Source: DATMNI01 sp035570275
GTDB lineage: Bacteria > Acidobacteriota > Terriglobia > Bryobacterales > Bryobacteraceae
Direction of reading: 5' to 3'
Assembly (NCBI GenBank): GCA_035570275.1
Contig: DATMNI010000352.1
Span: 1 to 51,480 of the forward strand
DNA length: 51,480 nucleotides
The notes under the pieces were generated by a model. That model saw nothing but the letters and a program-made list of their open reading frames with translations. It did not search any database and was not told where the DNA came from. How positions within the stretch are numbered: the stretch's first letter is position 1; every line of letters begins with the position of its first letter. A program made the translations under genes and the position numbers. Shown in pieces: positions 1 to 7,883 of this stretch.

Positions 1-182
1 AGGGGAGCCTTCCATTGCTCTCTATCGTGGCATGAGATCCCCAGCTTGTCCAGCCTTTTCTTTCAGGGTGACCGGACGGGCCAGATTTGTTCGCGCTTAA
101 CCGCTAATCAATTACCAATCGGTTCTCAGGGGACGGTGGCTCGGGAATAACCGCTGAGCTCAATGAGCCGTTTGGTGTAGCC

Positions 183-3100
183 GTGGATGTTGCGGGAAAT
201 GTCTACATCTCGGACTCTGGCAACCGCCGCATTCGCAAATTGGCGCTCACGGGCACAATCCAGACCTTTGCGGGCAATGGTCTTACACCTCCGAACCCCG
301 GTTTTGCAGGAACCCCCACCATCGACGGGAATCCGGCTGTGGGCACACCCATTTCGCCCCTCGCGTCGGTAGCCCTGGATGCGGCCGGCAACCTCTACTT
401 TGTCAGTGAAGACCAATTCGGCTTTGTTGACATTGATAGAGTGGCGCCGGACGGTTCTATCTACGGTGGTTTGCTCGGCAACGCTTGTTGTGTCGCGCAT
501 GAGCCACTGGAACTACTTGATGGCTTAAGGCTATTCAGCGGTTTTGGCATCGCTGTCAGCGCCGCAGGTTACCTCTACTGGGCCGATGACTTCGATTTCA
601 CGGTAACTAGCATCTCAACCGTGACTCGCGCCTGGAATTATAATATTGGAAATGATCTGAATAGGCCATCCGGCGTTGCGGTAGACGTCGCCGGCAACCT
701 CTACATTGCCGACTCCGGTAACTATCGTGTCCAAAAAGTAACTCCCTTCGGCGCCGTTGTCACGACGATTGCAGGTAACGGCAGCCCGGGCTACTCGGGC
801 GATGGAGGACCCGCCACCAGTGCATCGATTGGGGCGCCGCATGGGCTGGCAGTCGATTCCGCCGGCAACCTCTACATCTCCGACCTGGGCAACAACGTCG
901 TTCGGAAGGTGGTTCCAGATGGCACCATCACGACCGTGGCGGGCAATGGAACACGCGGATTCTCCGGTGACGGTGGACCCGCCACCAATGCGTCGCTCGC
1001 GGGCCCGTATGGAGTAGCAGTCGATTCCGCCGGTAACCTCTATATCGCCGACTCCGACAATAACCGGATTCGCAAAGTTCTTGCCAGTAAGCCCGGCATC
1101 GCAGTCTCCACCAGTAACCTGACCTTCGACGGCCAAAGCCTCGGCGCCCTTCCGCCTGCGAAGAACTTCAATGTAGCCGCGACCATTCCCGGCGTGCCCT
1201 TTTCAATTGTTGTCAGCCCGGCCGCCAGCAACTGGCTGTCAGTCTCGCCGCTAAACGGCGTGGCGACGCGCCAGATAGACGTGGTCGCCGACCCTACCCA
1301 TCTCACTCCCGGAACCTACCAGGCCACCATCACTATCAATGCTCCGGATGCCAAGCCCGCGTTTACCACCGTCAACGTAGCGTTCACGGTAGCGCCCAGT
1401 GTTGCGCCACTTCTCGCGCTGGACAACCAGAGCCTGTCCTTTTCCCTCCCGCGTGCAGGCTCGGCTCGGAGTCTGCCGCTGACCATCTCCAATGCCGGGG
1501 GAAATACGTTGAACTTCACAGCCGTTGCTGCCACCAGCACCGGCGGCGCATGGCTATCGATATCTCCAGCGGTCGGCTCTGCGCAGCCGAGCCATCCGGC
1601 CTCTCTAACCGTGACCGTCAATCCCGCCGGGCTCGCGCCCGGCACGTATACGGGGCTAGTTATGGTGAACACGGCGAGCGGCAACGCCTCCGTGCCGGTC
1701 ACCTTGGCGATCAGCACGCTGGACCAGGCCATTGTGCTCTCGCAGCGGGGATTATCGTTCACCGCGGTGGTCAACGGCGGCGTCGTGCCGCAGCAGGGTT
1801 TCTCTGTGTTGAATATCGGCTCCGGTTCGGTTGCCTGGACCGTTTCGACGTCGACACTCGCAGGCGGGGCTTGGCTACAGGCTGCACCGGACAGTGGGAA
1901 CGCCATTAGTGCGGTGCAGTCCTCCTCCCCCTTGGCGGTGAGCGTCAACGCGGCCGGCTTGGTGGCCGGAAGTTACTACGGCATCGTCACTGTCACTGCT
2001 CCATCGGCTGCCAACAGCCCCCAGGTGCTGACGGTTTTCCTGCAGGTGCTGCCGTCTGGCACTGACGTCGGTGCCGTGGTCCAGCCTGGAACCTTGCTCT
2101 TCACGGCGCAGGCGGGTAGAGAATCTCCTGGTTCGCAGACCGTGCAGGTCTATAACATCGCTGCCAAAGCCAAGAGTTTTCACGCTGCTGTGACGGCAGA
2201 CCAGGGCCTCTCCTTCGTCGTCCTGCCCACCGATGCCCTGCTCGATCCTCAACAACCGACTCAAATCGTGGTCCAGCCATTCACCAATGGGCTTGCGTCC
2301 GGTGTCTACTCGTCTGTTTTGACCTTGCAGTTTAGCGACGGGCGGGTGAGCCGCGTGAACGTGAAAGTGATCGTTCTGAGTGGGGGTTCGGGCGTTTCCG
2401 GAAGCGTCGCGCACTCGACGAGGACGAAGTCTGCAGGCCCTTTCGATTCGTCATCATGTACGCCCACCAAACTGTTGCCCGCCCTGACTACTCTGGCTGA
2501 CTCCTTTCAAGTATCGGCAGGATGGCCAGTGGCGCTGGGGGTCAGCGTGAGAGACGATTGCGGCGCGCCCTTGCAGTCCGGTTCGGTGACGGTGCGTTTT
2601 TCCAACGGCGACCCTCCAGTGGTGATGCAGTCATTGCAAAACGGCCGATGGGAAGGCACTTGGCCGACCCGAAGCGCGTCGCTCTCGCAGGTAACCCTGA
2701 AACTGCACGCCGAGAATCCACAAATGCAAATTGCAGGCGATCAGCAGGTTTCGGGCGATTTGCAGTCGCAGCAGCAGCCGCCGGTGTTCGAACAATCGGG
2801 GATTGTGAGTGTGGCAGGGGGGCCTTCATACGTTGCCGTTGCGCCCGGGGGCGCGATCTCGATCTACGGAGACCGCCTGGCGGAGAGCGCCGCGTCGGCA
2901 CCGTCTTTGCCCCTGCCGGCGTCACTAATGAATACCCAGGTATTCATGGCTGGCTTGAAACTGCCGCTGTTTTACGTCAGCCAAACGCAGGTAAACGCGA
3001 TAGTCCCGTACAGACTCAATGTGAACACCCCGCTCCAGTTGCTGGTGCAGCGGGGTTTGACCTACTCGCTGCCCGTTTTGGTAAACGTGGCACCGACGCA

Positions 3101-3494
3101 GCCGGCCATCTTCAACACCGGCTCTCCTCAATTTGCCGGGTTGATTTACGCCTATCCAACCGACGGGAGCGCACCCTACCCGGTCACACCGGTCACACCG
3201 GCGCGCGCCGGTTACACCGTCGAGATGTTCTGCTCCGGCCTGGGTGCGGTAAATCCCGCTGTGCCAGACGGGTCGCCACCGGGTTCTCAAAACTCGATCA
3301 CCACGAACACGCTGCAAGTGCTAATCGGAAACCAGGCGGCGCAAGTGAGCTTTGCAGGATTGGCACCGGGGTTTGCCGGGCTGTACCAGGTGAATGCCAT
3401 CGTTCCTCAGAGTGCAGGCACAGGCGGAGCAGTCGCCGTGTCATTGAGTATCGGGGGTCAAATCAGTCCAGAGGTCACCATGGCGATTCAGTAA
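183..3494 (+). CDS. NHL-repeat / TIGR03437-type secreted protein, 5'-truncated
   Basis: The encoded protein has about six NHL repeats (each a 'VDxAGNLYIAD'-like core, residues 1-305), then Ig/BACON-like beta-sandwich segments (about 305-730), a short linker and the TIGR03437-type C-terminal domain (about 860-1103, with ISIYGDRLAE, NAIVPY, FCSGLGAVNP and GLAPGFAGLYQVNAIVP). NHL repeats form beta-propellers. The C-terminal domain is typical of very large exported acidobacterial proteins of unknown role. The beginning is damaged: the GTG at 183 lies inside an NHL repeat. The same frame is open back to a stop at 105-107 and reads a further 'RFSGDGG' repeat linker from 120, yet there is no start codon, signal peptide or ribosome site. 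The sequence before 105 is not NHL-like in this frame. It is probably a 5'-truncated, perhaps unexpressed, paralogue of the genes at 11187-15992 and 21195-24926. Family assignment is firm; activity is doubtful. Confidence 0.8.
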   Translation: MDVAGNVYISDSGNRRIRKLALTGTIQTFAGNGLTPPNPGFAGTPTIDGNPAVGTPISPLASVALDAAGNLYFVSEDQFGFVDIDRVAPDGSIYGGLLGNACCVAHEPLELLDGLRLFSGFGIAVSAAGYLYWADDFDFTVTSISTVTRAWNYNIGNDLNRPSGVAVDVAGNLYIADSGNYRVQKVTPFGAVVTTIAGNGSPGYSGDGGPATSASIGAPHGLAVDSAGNLYISDLGNNVVRKVVPDGTITTVAGNGTRGFSGDGGPATNASLAGPYGVAVDSAGNLYIADSDNNRIRKVLASKPGIAVSTSNLTFDGQSLGALPPAKNFNVAATIPGVPFSIVVSPAASNWLSVSPLNGVATRQIDVVADPTHLTPGTYQATITINAPDAKPAFTTVNVAFTVAPSVAPLLALDNQSLSFSLPRAGSARSLPLTISNAGGNTLNFTAVAATSTGGAWLSISPAVGSAQPSHPASLTVTVNPAGLAPGTYTGLVMVNTASGNASVPVTLAISTLDQAIVLSQRGLSFTAVVNGGVVPQQGFSVLNIGSGSVAWTVSTSTLAGGAWLQAAPDSGNAISAVQSSSPLAVSVNAAGLVAGSYYGIVTVTAPSAANSPQVLTVFLQVLPSGTDVGAVVQPGTLLFTAQAGRESPGSQTVQVYNIAAKAKSFHAAVTADQGLSFVVLPTDALLDPQQPTQIVVQPFTNGLASGVYSSVLTLQFSDGRVSRVNVKVIVLSGGSGVSGSVAHSTRTKSAGPFDSSSCTPTKLLPALTTLADSFQVSAGWPVALGVSVRDDCGAPLQSGSVTVRFSNGDPPVVMQSLQNGRWEGTWPTRSASLSQVTLKLHAENPQMQIAGDQQVSGDLQSQQQPPVFEQSGIVSVAGGPSYVAVAPGGAISIYGDRLAESAASAPSLPLPASLMNTQVFMAGLKLPLFYVSQTQVNAIVPYRLNVNTPLQLLVQRGLTYSLPVLVNVAPTQPAIFNTGSPQFAGLIYAYPTDGSAPYPVTPVTPARAGYTVEMFCSGLGAVNPAVPDGSPPGSQNSITTNTLQVLIGNQAAQVSFAGLAPGFAGLYQVNAIVPQSAGTGGAVAVSLSIGGQISPEVTMAIQ

Positions 3495-3512
3495 CTGCAG
3501 TATGACTGGGTT

Positions 3513-3755
3513 TTACCCTTTACGCGTGCGGGACTTTATATTGGTCTTCTCGTCAAGGCACAACACCACTTCGTTGGCCCACAGGGGGCGGCTGTAGAGA
3601 TCGCTGAGATGCCACACCGCATCCCGAAAGGCGGCGTCGCGCGGAACCTTGGGCGACAGCCATAGATGATGACGCCAAGGCTTGAGCCGATGATCCATGA
3701 GGATGCGCCGGACACTTTGCGCCGAGATTCTGTCCGCCACGTTCTCAGCTACCAA
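3513..3755 (-). pseudogene. IS630-type transposase fragment
   Basis: An 80-codon remnant. It reads 'SVRRILMDHRLKPWRHH', then 'DLYSRPLWANEVVLCLDEK', which matches the stretch of IS630-family transposases from the second helix-turn-helix to the first catalytic Asp (the Asp in CLDEK). The frame is open somewhat upstream of the ATG (to about 3797) and stops at a TAG there. The catalytic core beyond the first Asp is missing: after 'KTNIKSRTRKG' the frame ends beside the 3' end of the NHL gene. There are no recognisable terminal inverted repeats. The fragment cannot be active and marks an old insertion between the NHL gene and the kinase-cyclase gene. Confidence 0.65.
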
Positions 3756-4057
3756 CTGTTGGCGTCCTCCAGGTGGGTTTTCTTCCTCGCCGGCCTAGCT
3801 GGGCCGCAGGGCTGCCTACAGTGGGGCCACTATCCCTTTATCCTGCTAACTAAACAATTTGAGAAGGGCTCCGGCCAACAGGGTGGCGTGCTCCTTTGCG
3901 CGTTGGTCCACACGAATCCCGTGCGAACCCCAGTCCGCGATGTGCAGTTTCCGGCGCCATCCACGGCAAGTTGCTTCGGAATGGTCAAGGCTGCCGCAGC
4001 TGCCGCTCACTTCCCGTGGTAAATTTAGATTATGGGACTACATTATCTTGCTTTTAC
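3756..4057. other. Non-coding spacer upstream of kinase-cyclase gene
   Basis: No convincing coding signal. The reading frame of the downstream kinase stays open back to 3859, but its translation there is compositionally random (Arg/Cys/Ser/Pro-rich) and carries no domain. Bases 4018-4056 form a short A+T-rich island in otherwise G+C-rich DNA, a likely promoter location for the downstream gene. No confident -35/-10 pair could be assigned. Confidence 0.4.
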
Positions 4058-4065
4058 GAGGAGGA
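4058..4065 (+). promoter_or_regulatory. Strong Shine-Dalgarno facing an ATA codon
   Basis: GAGGAGGA is an almost perfect anti-16S match. Seven bases after its core the kinase frame has ATA (4072-4074), not a standard start. The first in-frame ATG is at 4108, with AGGAG at 4091-4095 about 12 bases before it. Either translation starts at the ATG, or the original start mutated to ATA, or ATA is used. The sequence alone cannot decide. Confidence 0.4.
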
Positions 4066-4107
4066 TCCGCCATAGACACTAAGGGCAACCAGGAGCCCTT
4101 GCCAGGA

Positions 4108-6294
4108 ATGACCGCCATCCCAACCGTCGCGACATCCGCTGCCGAAAAGGCTCCTCAACACATCGACTACTCAGGAATTCTGCTCAAAGAACGCTACCGA
4201 GTGGTTAAGGAACTTGGTAGGGGTGGCTTTGCGACTGCCTATCTTGCTTACGACGAAGAGCTTCTTTCGAAGGCGGTGGTGGTCAAAGTCCTGCATACCC
4301 TTATTGCCGATCAGTGGCTTCTGCGGAAATTCAACCAGGAAAAAGAGGCACTCGCACGCATTGATCACCCGGGTGTCGTCGCGGTTTTGGACGCAGGGCA
4401 GACACCTCAAGGGACCCCCTTTTTGGTGATGCAATATGTGGATGGTGTGACCCTGCGAAGTCTCATCTGCCCAGACGGGATGCCTCTTAGCCGGGCTGGG
4501 GAGATCTGCCGGCAGATCGGTAGCGCGCTGCAGGCCGCGCATGACAAGGGAATCTGCCATCGCGATATGAAACCGGAGAACATCATGATTCAGGTCTGCG
4601 ACAGCGAGGACCGGGTCCGCTTGATCGATTTCGGCATCGCCGGGATCGCCAATTCGCTTTACGACTCTGCCAACCAATCCACGCGGATCGCGGGCACGTT
4701 CCGTTACATGCCCCCGGAACAACTCGAAGGGAAGGTCTGCTCACAGAGCGATATCTACTCATTCGGCGCCGTGGTATACGAAGTGCTCACGGGACGGCCT
4801 CCCGTCGAGTCTCCACTGCAACTGATCGCGATGGGCGTGGATGGCCTCAAAGTAAGACCTCGGAATCTGCGGCCGGAAATACCAGAGACGGCCCAAAGCA
4901 TTATCTTGAAAGCTCTCTCTTTCAACGTCGAACAGCGGTATGCCAGCGCGCGAGAGATGGGCGAACTTCTGGCGGACTCTCTGCATGCCGCGCGAACGCC
5001 AAAGGCCGCGGCTGAAGCTGGAATCCGGCCAGAGAATCCAGACGCGAGGCGGCAGCCTGCCGGGGAACACCTCGAAATCGCACACGTTCTGTTCATGGAC
5101 TTGGTCGCATACTCGACCATCCCCATGGAGGAGCAGCGCGAGCGACTGCAGAGTCTGGAAGACGTTGTCCGCCATGCGCCGCATTTCATCCAGGCGGAGC
5201 GTGACAAAACCGTGATCGCCCTGCCGACCGGTGATGGGATGGCTCTGGTCTTCTTCGGTGACCCCACGGTGGCGGCCCAGTGCGCCTTGGAGATTGCGGA
5301 GGCAATCCGAAAGCAACCACTTCTGCAGCTACGAATAGGTTTGCACAGCGGCCCGGTTTATCGGGTAGCCGATATCAATAAGAACCTGAACGTTTCGGGG
5401 GGTGGGATCAACGGAGCCCAACGCGTGATGGACGCCGGCGACGCTGGACACATTCTGGTCTCCTCCGGACTGGCGGACGTGCTGGCGCAGCTCGGGCAGT
5501 GGCGAGGTTGTCTCTCGGACCTCGGCGAACACGACGTTAAGCACGGTGTCGTGGTTCGTTTCTACAACCTATGCAGCCAGGACGCCGGCAACCCCGCCTG
5601 GCCCTCCAAATGGTCAAAGCCGCCCCAGCGGGCGGCACTTGACAGCCGCCGGAGAATACTCACAGGAGGGGCGGTGGTTCTGCTGGGCGGGGCGGCCACC
5701 GCCCTTATTCTGCGGCTAAAGCAAAACGACAAACCGCCCGCGGCTGCCCAACTGGCGTTGAACTATTTCATTACGGTGCAACGGTACAAGAACGGCAAGC
5801 CGTTGCGGGATCCGTCGCAGCTCGCCGGCGAGATGCTGTTCCAGGAAGATTTCCGGATCGCGGTCAACGTGATCCCGTCGCAAGCCGGCTGTCTATACGT
5901 GCTCAACGAAGGACCGCTGGAGGACGGCGCCATCAGCATCAACGTGATGCACCCGCAACCCGGCGCCAAAGCGCAGCTTGCCACCGGGCAGCCGGTGCGG
6001 ATTCCCGCAAAAGAGTGGTTCGTGTTCGATCAGGGCGCAGGGACGGAGAAACTATACCTCGTGTGGAGCGCGGAGCCGGTTGCGGTATTCGAAGCCGCCA
6101 AGGACCAAACGGATTTCGTAGTTAAAGGGGTGGTGGTCATCAAAGGCGCAGCGCGGCTGGCGCCGCTTCGGGCGGCGTTGGCGAAATACTTGATTCCCCC
6201 CACGCAGATTCGCAAAGACGAAACCACTCGGATGACGATTCTCTCCTCGACGCAAGAGGTTCTGGTCCACCTCATCCAGCTGGAGCACCAATAG
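4108..6294 (+). CDS. Ser/Thr protein kinase fused to class III nucleotide cyclase-like domain
   Basis: A 728-residue protein from the ATG at 4108. Domain order: an N-terminal Hanks-type kinase (about 20-290) with glycine loop GRGGFATAY, lysine in VVVKVL, catalytic HRDMKPEN, metal-binding LIDFG and YMPPEQ; then a class III adenylate/guanylate cyclase-like domain (about 325-490) with the first metal Asp in FMDLVAYS, the second in TGDGMAL and the Asn/Arg pair in INGAQR. The residue that is usually the purine-selecting Lys three positions before GDG appears to be Leu, so cyclase activity is uncertain. One transmembrane helix (GGAVVLLGGAATALILRL) follows, then an extracytoplasmic DUF4384-like domain (about 550-660) of the sort also encoded by the next gene. 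The kinase and cyclase domains would be cytoplasmic. It lies 44 bp upstream of 6339-7214 and is probably co-transcribed with it. The start is uncertain (see the site at 4058). Confidence 0.88.
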   Translation: MTAIPTVATSAAEKAPQHIDYSGILLKERYRVVKELGRGGFATAYLAYDEELLSKAVVVKVLHTLIADQWLLRKFNQEKEALARIDHPGVVAVLDAGQTPQGTPFLVMQYVDGVTLRSLICPDGMPLSRAGEICRQIGSALQAAHDKGICHRDMKPENIMIQVCDSEDRVRLIDFGIAGIANSLYDSANQSTRIAGTFRYMPPEQLEGKVCSQSDIYSFGAVVYEVLTGRPPVESPLQLIAMGVDGLKVRPRNLRPEIPETAQSIILKALSFNVEQRYASAREMGELLADSLHAARTPKAAAEAGIRPENPDARRQPAGEHLEIAHVLFMDLVAYSTIPMEEQRERLQSLEDVVRHAPHFIQAERDKTVIALPTGDGMALVFFGDPTVAAQCALEIAEAIRKQPLLQLRIGLHSGPVYRVADINKNLNVSGGGINGAQRVMDAGDAGHILVSSGLADVLAQLGQWRGCLSDLGEHDVKHGVVVRFYNLCSQDAGNPAWPSKWSKPPQRAALDSRRRILTGGAVVLLGGAATALILRLKQNDKPPAAAQLALNYFITVQRYKNGKPLRDPSQLAGEMLFQEDFRIAVNVIPSQAGCLYVLNEGPLEDGAISINVMHPQPGAKAQLATGQPVRIPAKEWFVFDQGAGTEKLYLVWSAEPVAVFEAAKDQTDFVVKGVVVIKGAARLAPLRAALAKYLIPPTQIRKDETTRMTILSSTQEVLVHLIQLEHQ

Positions 6295-6338
6295 CGTATC
6301 TACCAGTAGCGTATCTTAATGATGGCGAGGCGCACGAG

Positions 6339-7214
6339 ATGAGAAGAGGACTCATGTTTCCAATTATTTTCGCCGCAGTTGCCGCTCTGGCGCAGGAGGA
6401 ATCCGTTAGGCAACTCTGGAACACGGAATTCCTGCAAAAGAGACCGGCTGCCAAGACCGCGGTGGAGCCTAACCGGATCAGCTATCGTCGGGTAGCGGAT
6501 GCGGTGAAGCCCGAGACAGCCGGCGCGCCGGGCTTGGGAACCATGCTGGGCGTGACGCTTTGGCGGCTCCGCCTGGCCAAGCCGGCCGATGCGCCTGGGA
6601 CGCGCTTGTTGGTGATAGAGCCAGCCGGAGACAAACGGGATATGATCCCCGAGCGCGTGGAAGCCAATACGGAGCTTGCCGAGGGCGATCACGTCCGCCT
6701 TACGGTGGAAGTACCCCACACCGGTTACCTCTACGTCATAGACCGCGAGCAATACCACGACGGCGCAATGAGCGCCCCGTTCCTGATCTATCCGAACCGC
6801 CTCACACGCCCCGGCGACAACGCTGTGGCCCCCGGCCGCTTGATCGAGATCCCGGATCAACGCGACAACCCTAACCACTTCACGGTCAAACCCAGCCATC
6901 CTGGCCAGAGGGCGGAAGTGCTTTCTTTGCTGGTGATGCCCGAACCCTGGTCCGGCCTGAAGATCGGCAACGATCCTCTGAAGCTCGACGCCGCCGTTTA
7001 CGCCGACTTGGAAAAGAAATGGACCGTCCAAGCGGAGCGTTTCGAACTGAACGACGGCGCAGGAAAAGCTTGGACCGACACGGAAAAGCGCGCCGGCGCC
7101 GACGGGAAGACCAAGCTGACGCAAGACGATGCACCGCCGCAGACGCTGTACAGAGTCAAGGCGCAGTCCGGCAACCCTTTCCTGTTGCAGGTGCCCCTGC
7201 GCATGAAGCAGTGA
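6339..7214 (+). CDS. Secreted DUF4384-like protein
   Basis: A 291-residue protein starting with a signal peptide (MRRGLMFPIIFAAVAALAQ). The middle (about 105-210) resembles DUF4384: 'GDHVRLTVEVPHTGYLYVI', then 'FLIYPN' and a later 'LIEIPD' strand. That domain is common next to or inside bacterial kinases and caspase-like proteins, where its role is not established. The same domain type ends the kinase-cyclase encoded 44 bp upstream, so the two products may meet in the periplasm. The last 100 bp, including the stop, are duplicated at 21082-21190. Function unknown beyond the domain. Confidence 0.75.
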   Translation: MRRGLMFPIIFAAVAALAQEESVRQLWNTEFLQKRPAAKTAVEPNRISYRRVADAVKPETAGAPGLGTMLGVTLWRLRLAKPADAPGTRLLVIEPAGDKRDMIPERVEANTELAEGDHVRLTVEVPHTGYLYVIDREQYHDGAMSAPFLIYPNRLTRPGDNAVAPGRLIEIPDQRDNPNHFTVKPSHPGQRAEVLSLLVMPEPWSGLKIGNDPLKLDAAVYADLEKKWTVQAERFELNDGAGKAWTDTEKRAGADGKTKLTQDDAPPQTLYRVKAQSGNPFLLQVPLRMKQ

Positions 7215-7592
7215 ATACCTATCGAACTGATATTGACACCGGCGGGCTGGTCCGCCCCGCCTGCGTGATCGCCAGCGGCACATTGTCACCCGGCGCGACC
7301 TTCGTCGGTACGTACGCATTCACCTGGTACAGTCCCGTGAAGCCCGGCGTCAGGCCACCGAAGAAAACCGGGGCATCCACGCCTCCGATACTTACCTTCA
7401 CCGCAGCCTGCGTGTTCGAGAGCGGTGTAAATGGCGTCTCCGAGCCCGCTACCTGCCGCGGGTTCCCCAGCCCGGCATAGTAGATCACAGTCGCGTCGTA
7501 TGCATGGGCCGGATTGTCCGGCCCCACAATCGCCTGCGTTCCATCCACCGCCACCTTCACCATGATTCCCAAGCCATGCCCAATCAGATCCT
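7115..7592. repeat. Segmental duplication, copy 1
   Basis: These bases align with 21082-21575. The block contains the 3' end of the DUF4384-like gene (plus strand) and, convergently, the C-terminal tail of an NHL/TIGR03437 gene (minus strand). Similarity is high by eye across both the coding parts and the few bases between the two stop codons. One visible indel is an extra GCGCAGTCC unit in the other copy. Confidence 0.85.
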
Positions 7593-7855
7593 TTTCACGC
7601 TGCGAATGCGCCCGGGAACGCGCTCCAGAATGAGCAGATTCCCGGCGGGATCAAACCCAACCGCTACGGGTCCGCTCAAAAAAGACCTGCGTCGCCAGCT
7701 TTCCATCGCTGGACGAGTTGCCTCCCACCGCCAGCGACCGTGTTGATGACACCGTTGGCGTCGATCTCGGTGCCGGCCACGGTGGTGACGATACCCTGGC
7801 CAAAACTGGAAGCGCAGAGACTCAATGGCAGGCAAAACCATCTACTCATCATCAT
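7219..7855 (-). pseudogene. NHL/TIGR03437 gene with large internal deletion
   Basis: On the minus strand a triple ATG at 7855-7847 opens a secretion-signal-like start (SRWFCLPLSLCASSFGQG) and the first NHL linker (IVTTVAGTE), matching the beginning of 21195-24926. The frame is broken at a run of six T (7678-7683), after which 'GPVAVGFDPAGNLLILE' continues in another frame. At about 7592-7600 the sequence jumps to the C-terminal TIGR03437 domain (GLGIMVKVAVDGTQ to PPVSISVR, stop at 7219). Thus almost the whole propeller and middle region are missing. It lies 28 bp downstream of the TonB-receptor-like gene on the same strand. Clearly inactive. Confidence 0.8.
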
Positions 7856-7883
7856 GATCTACGCACGTTTGTCCACGACAGGT

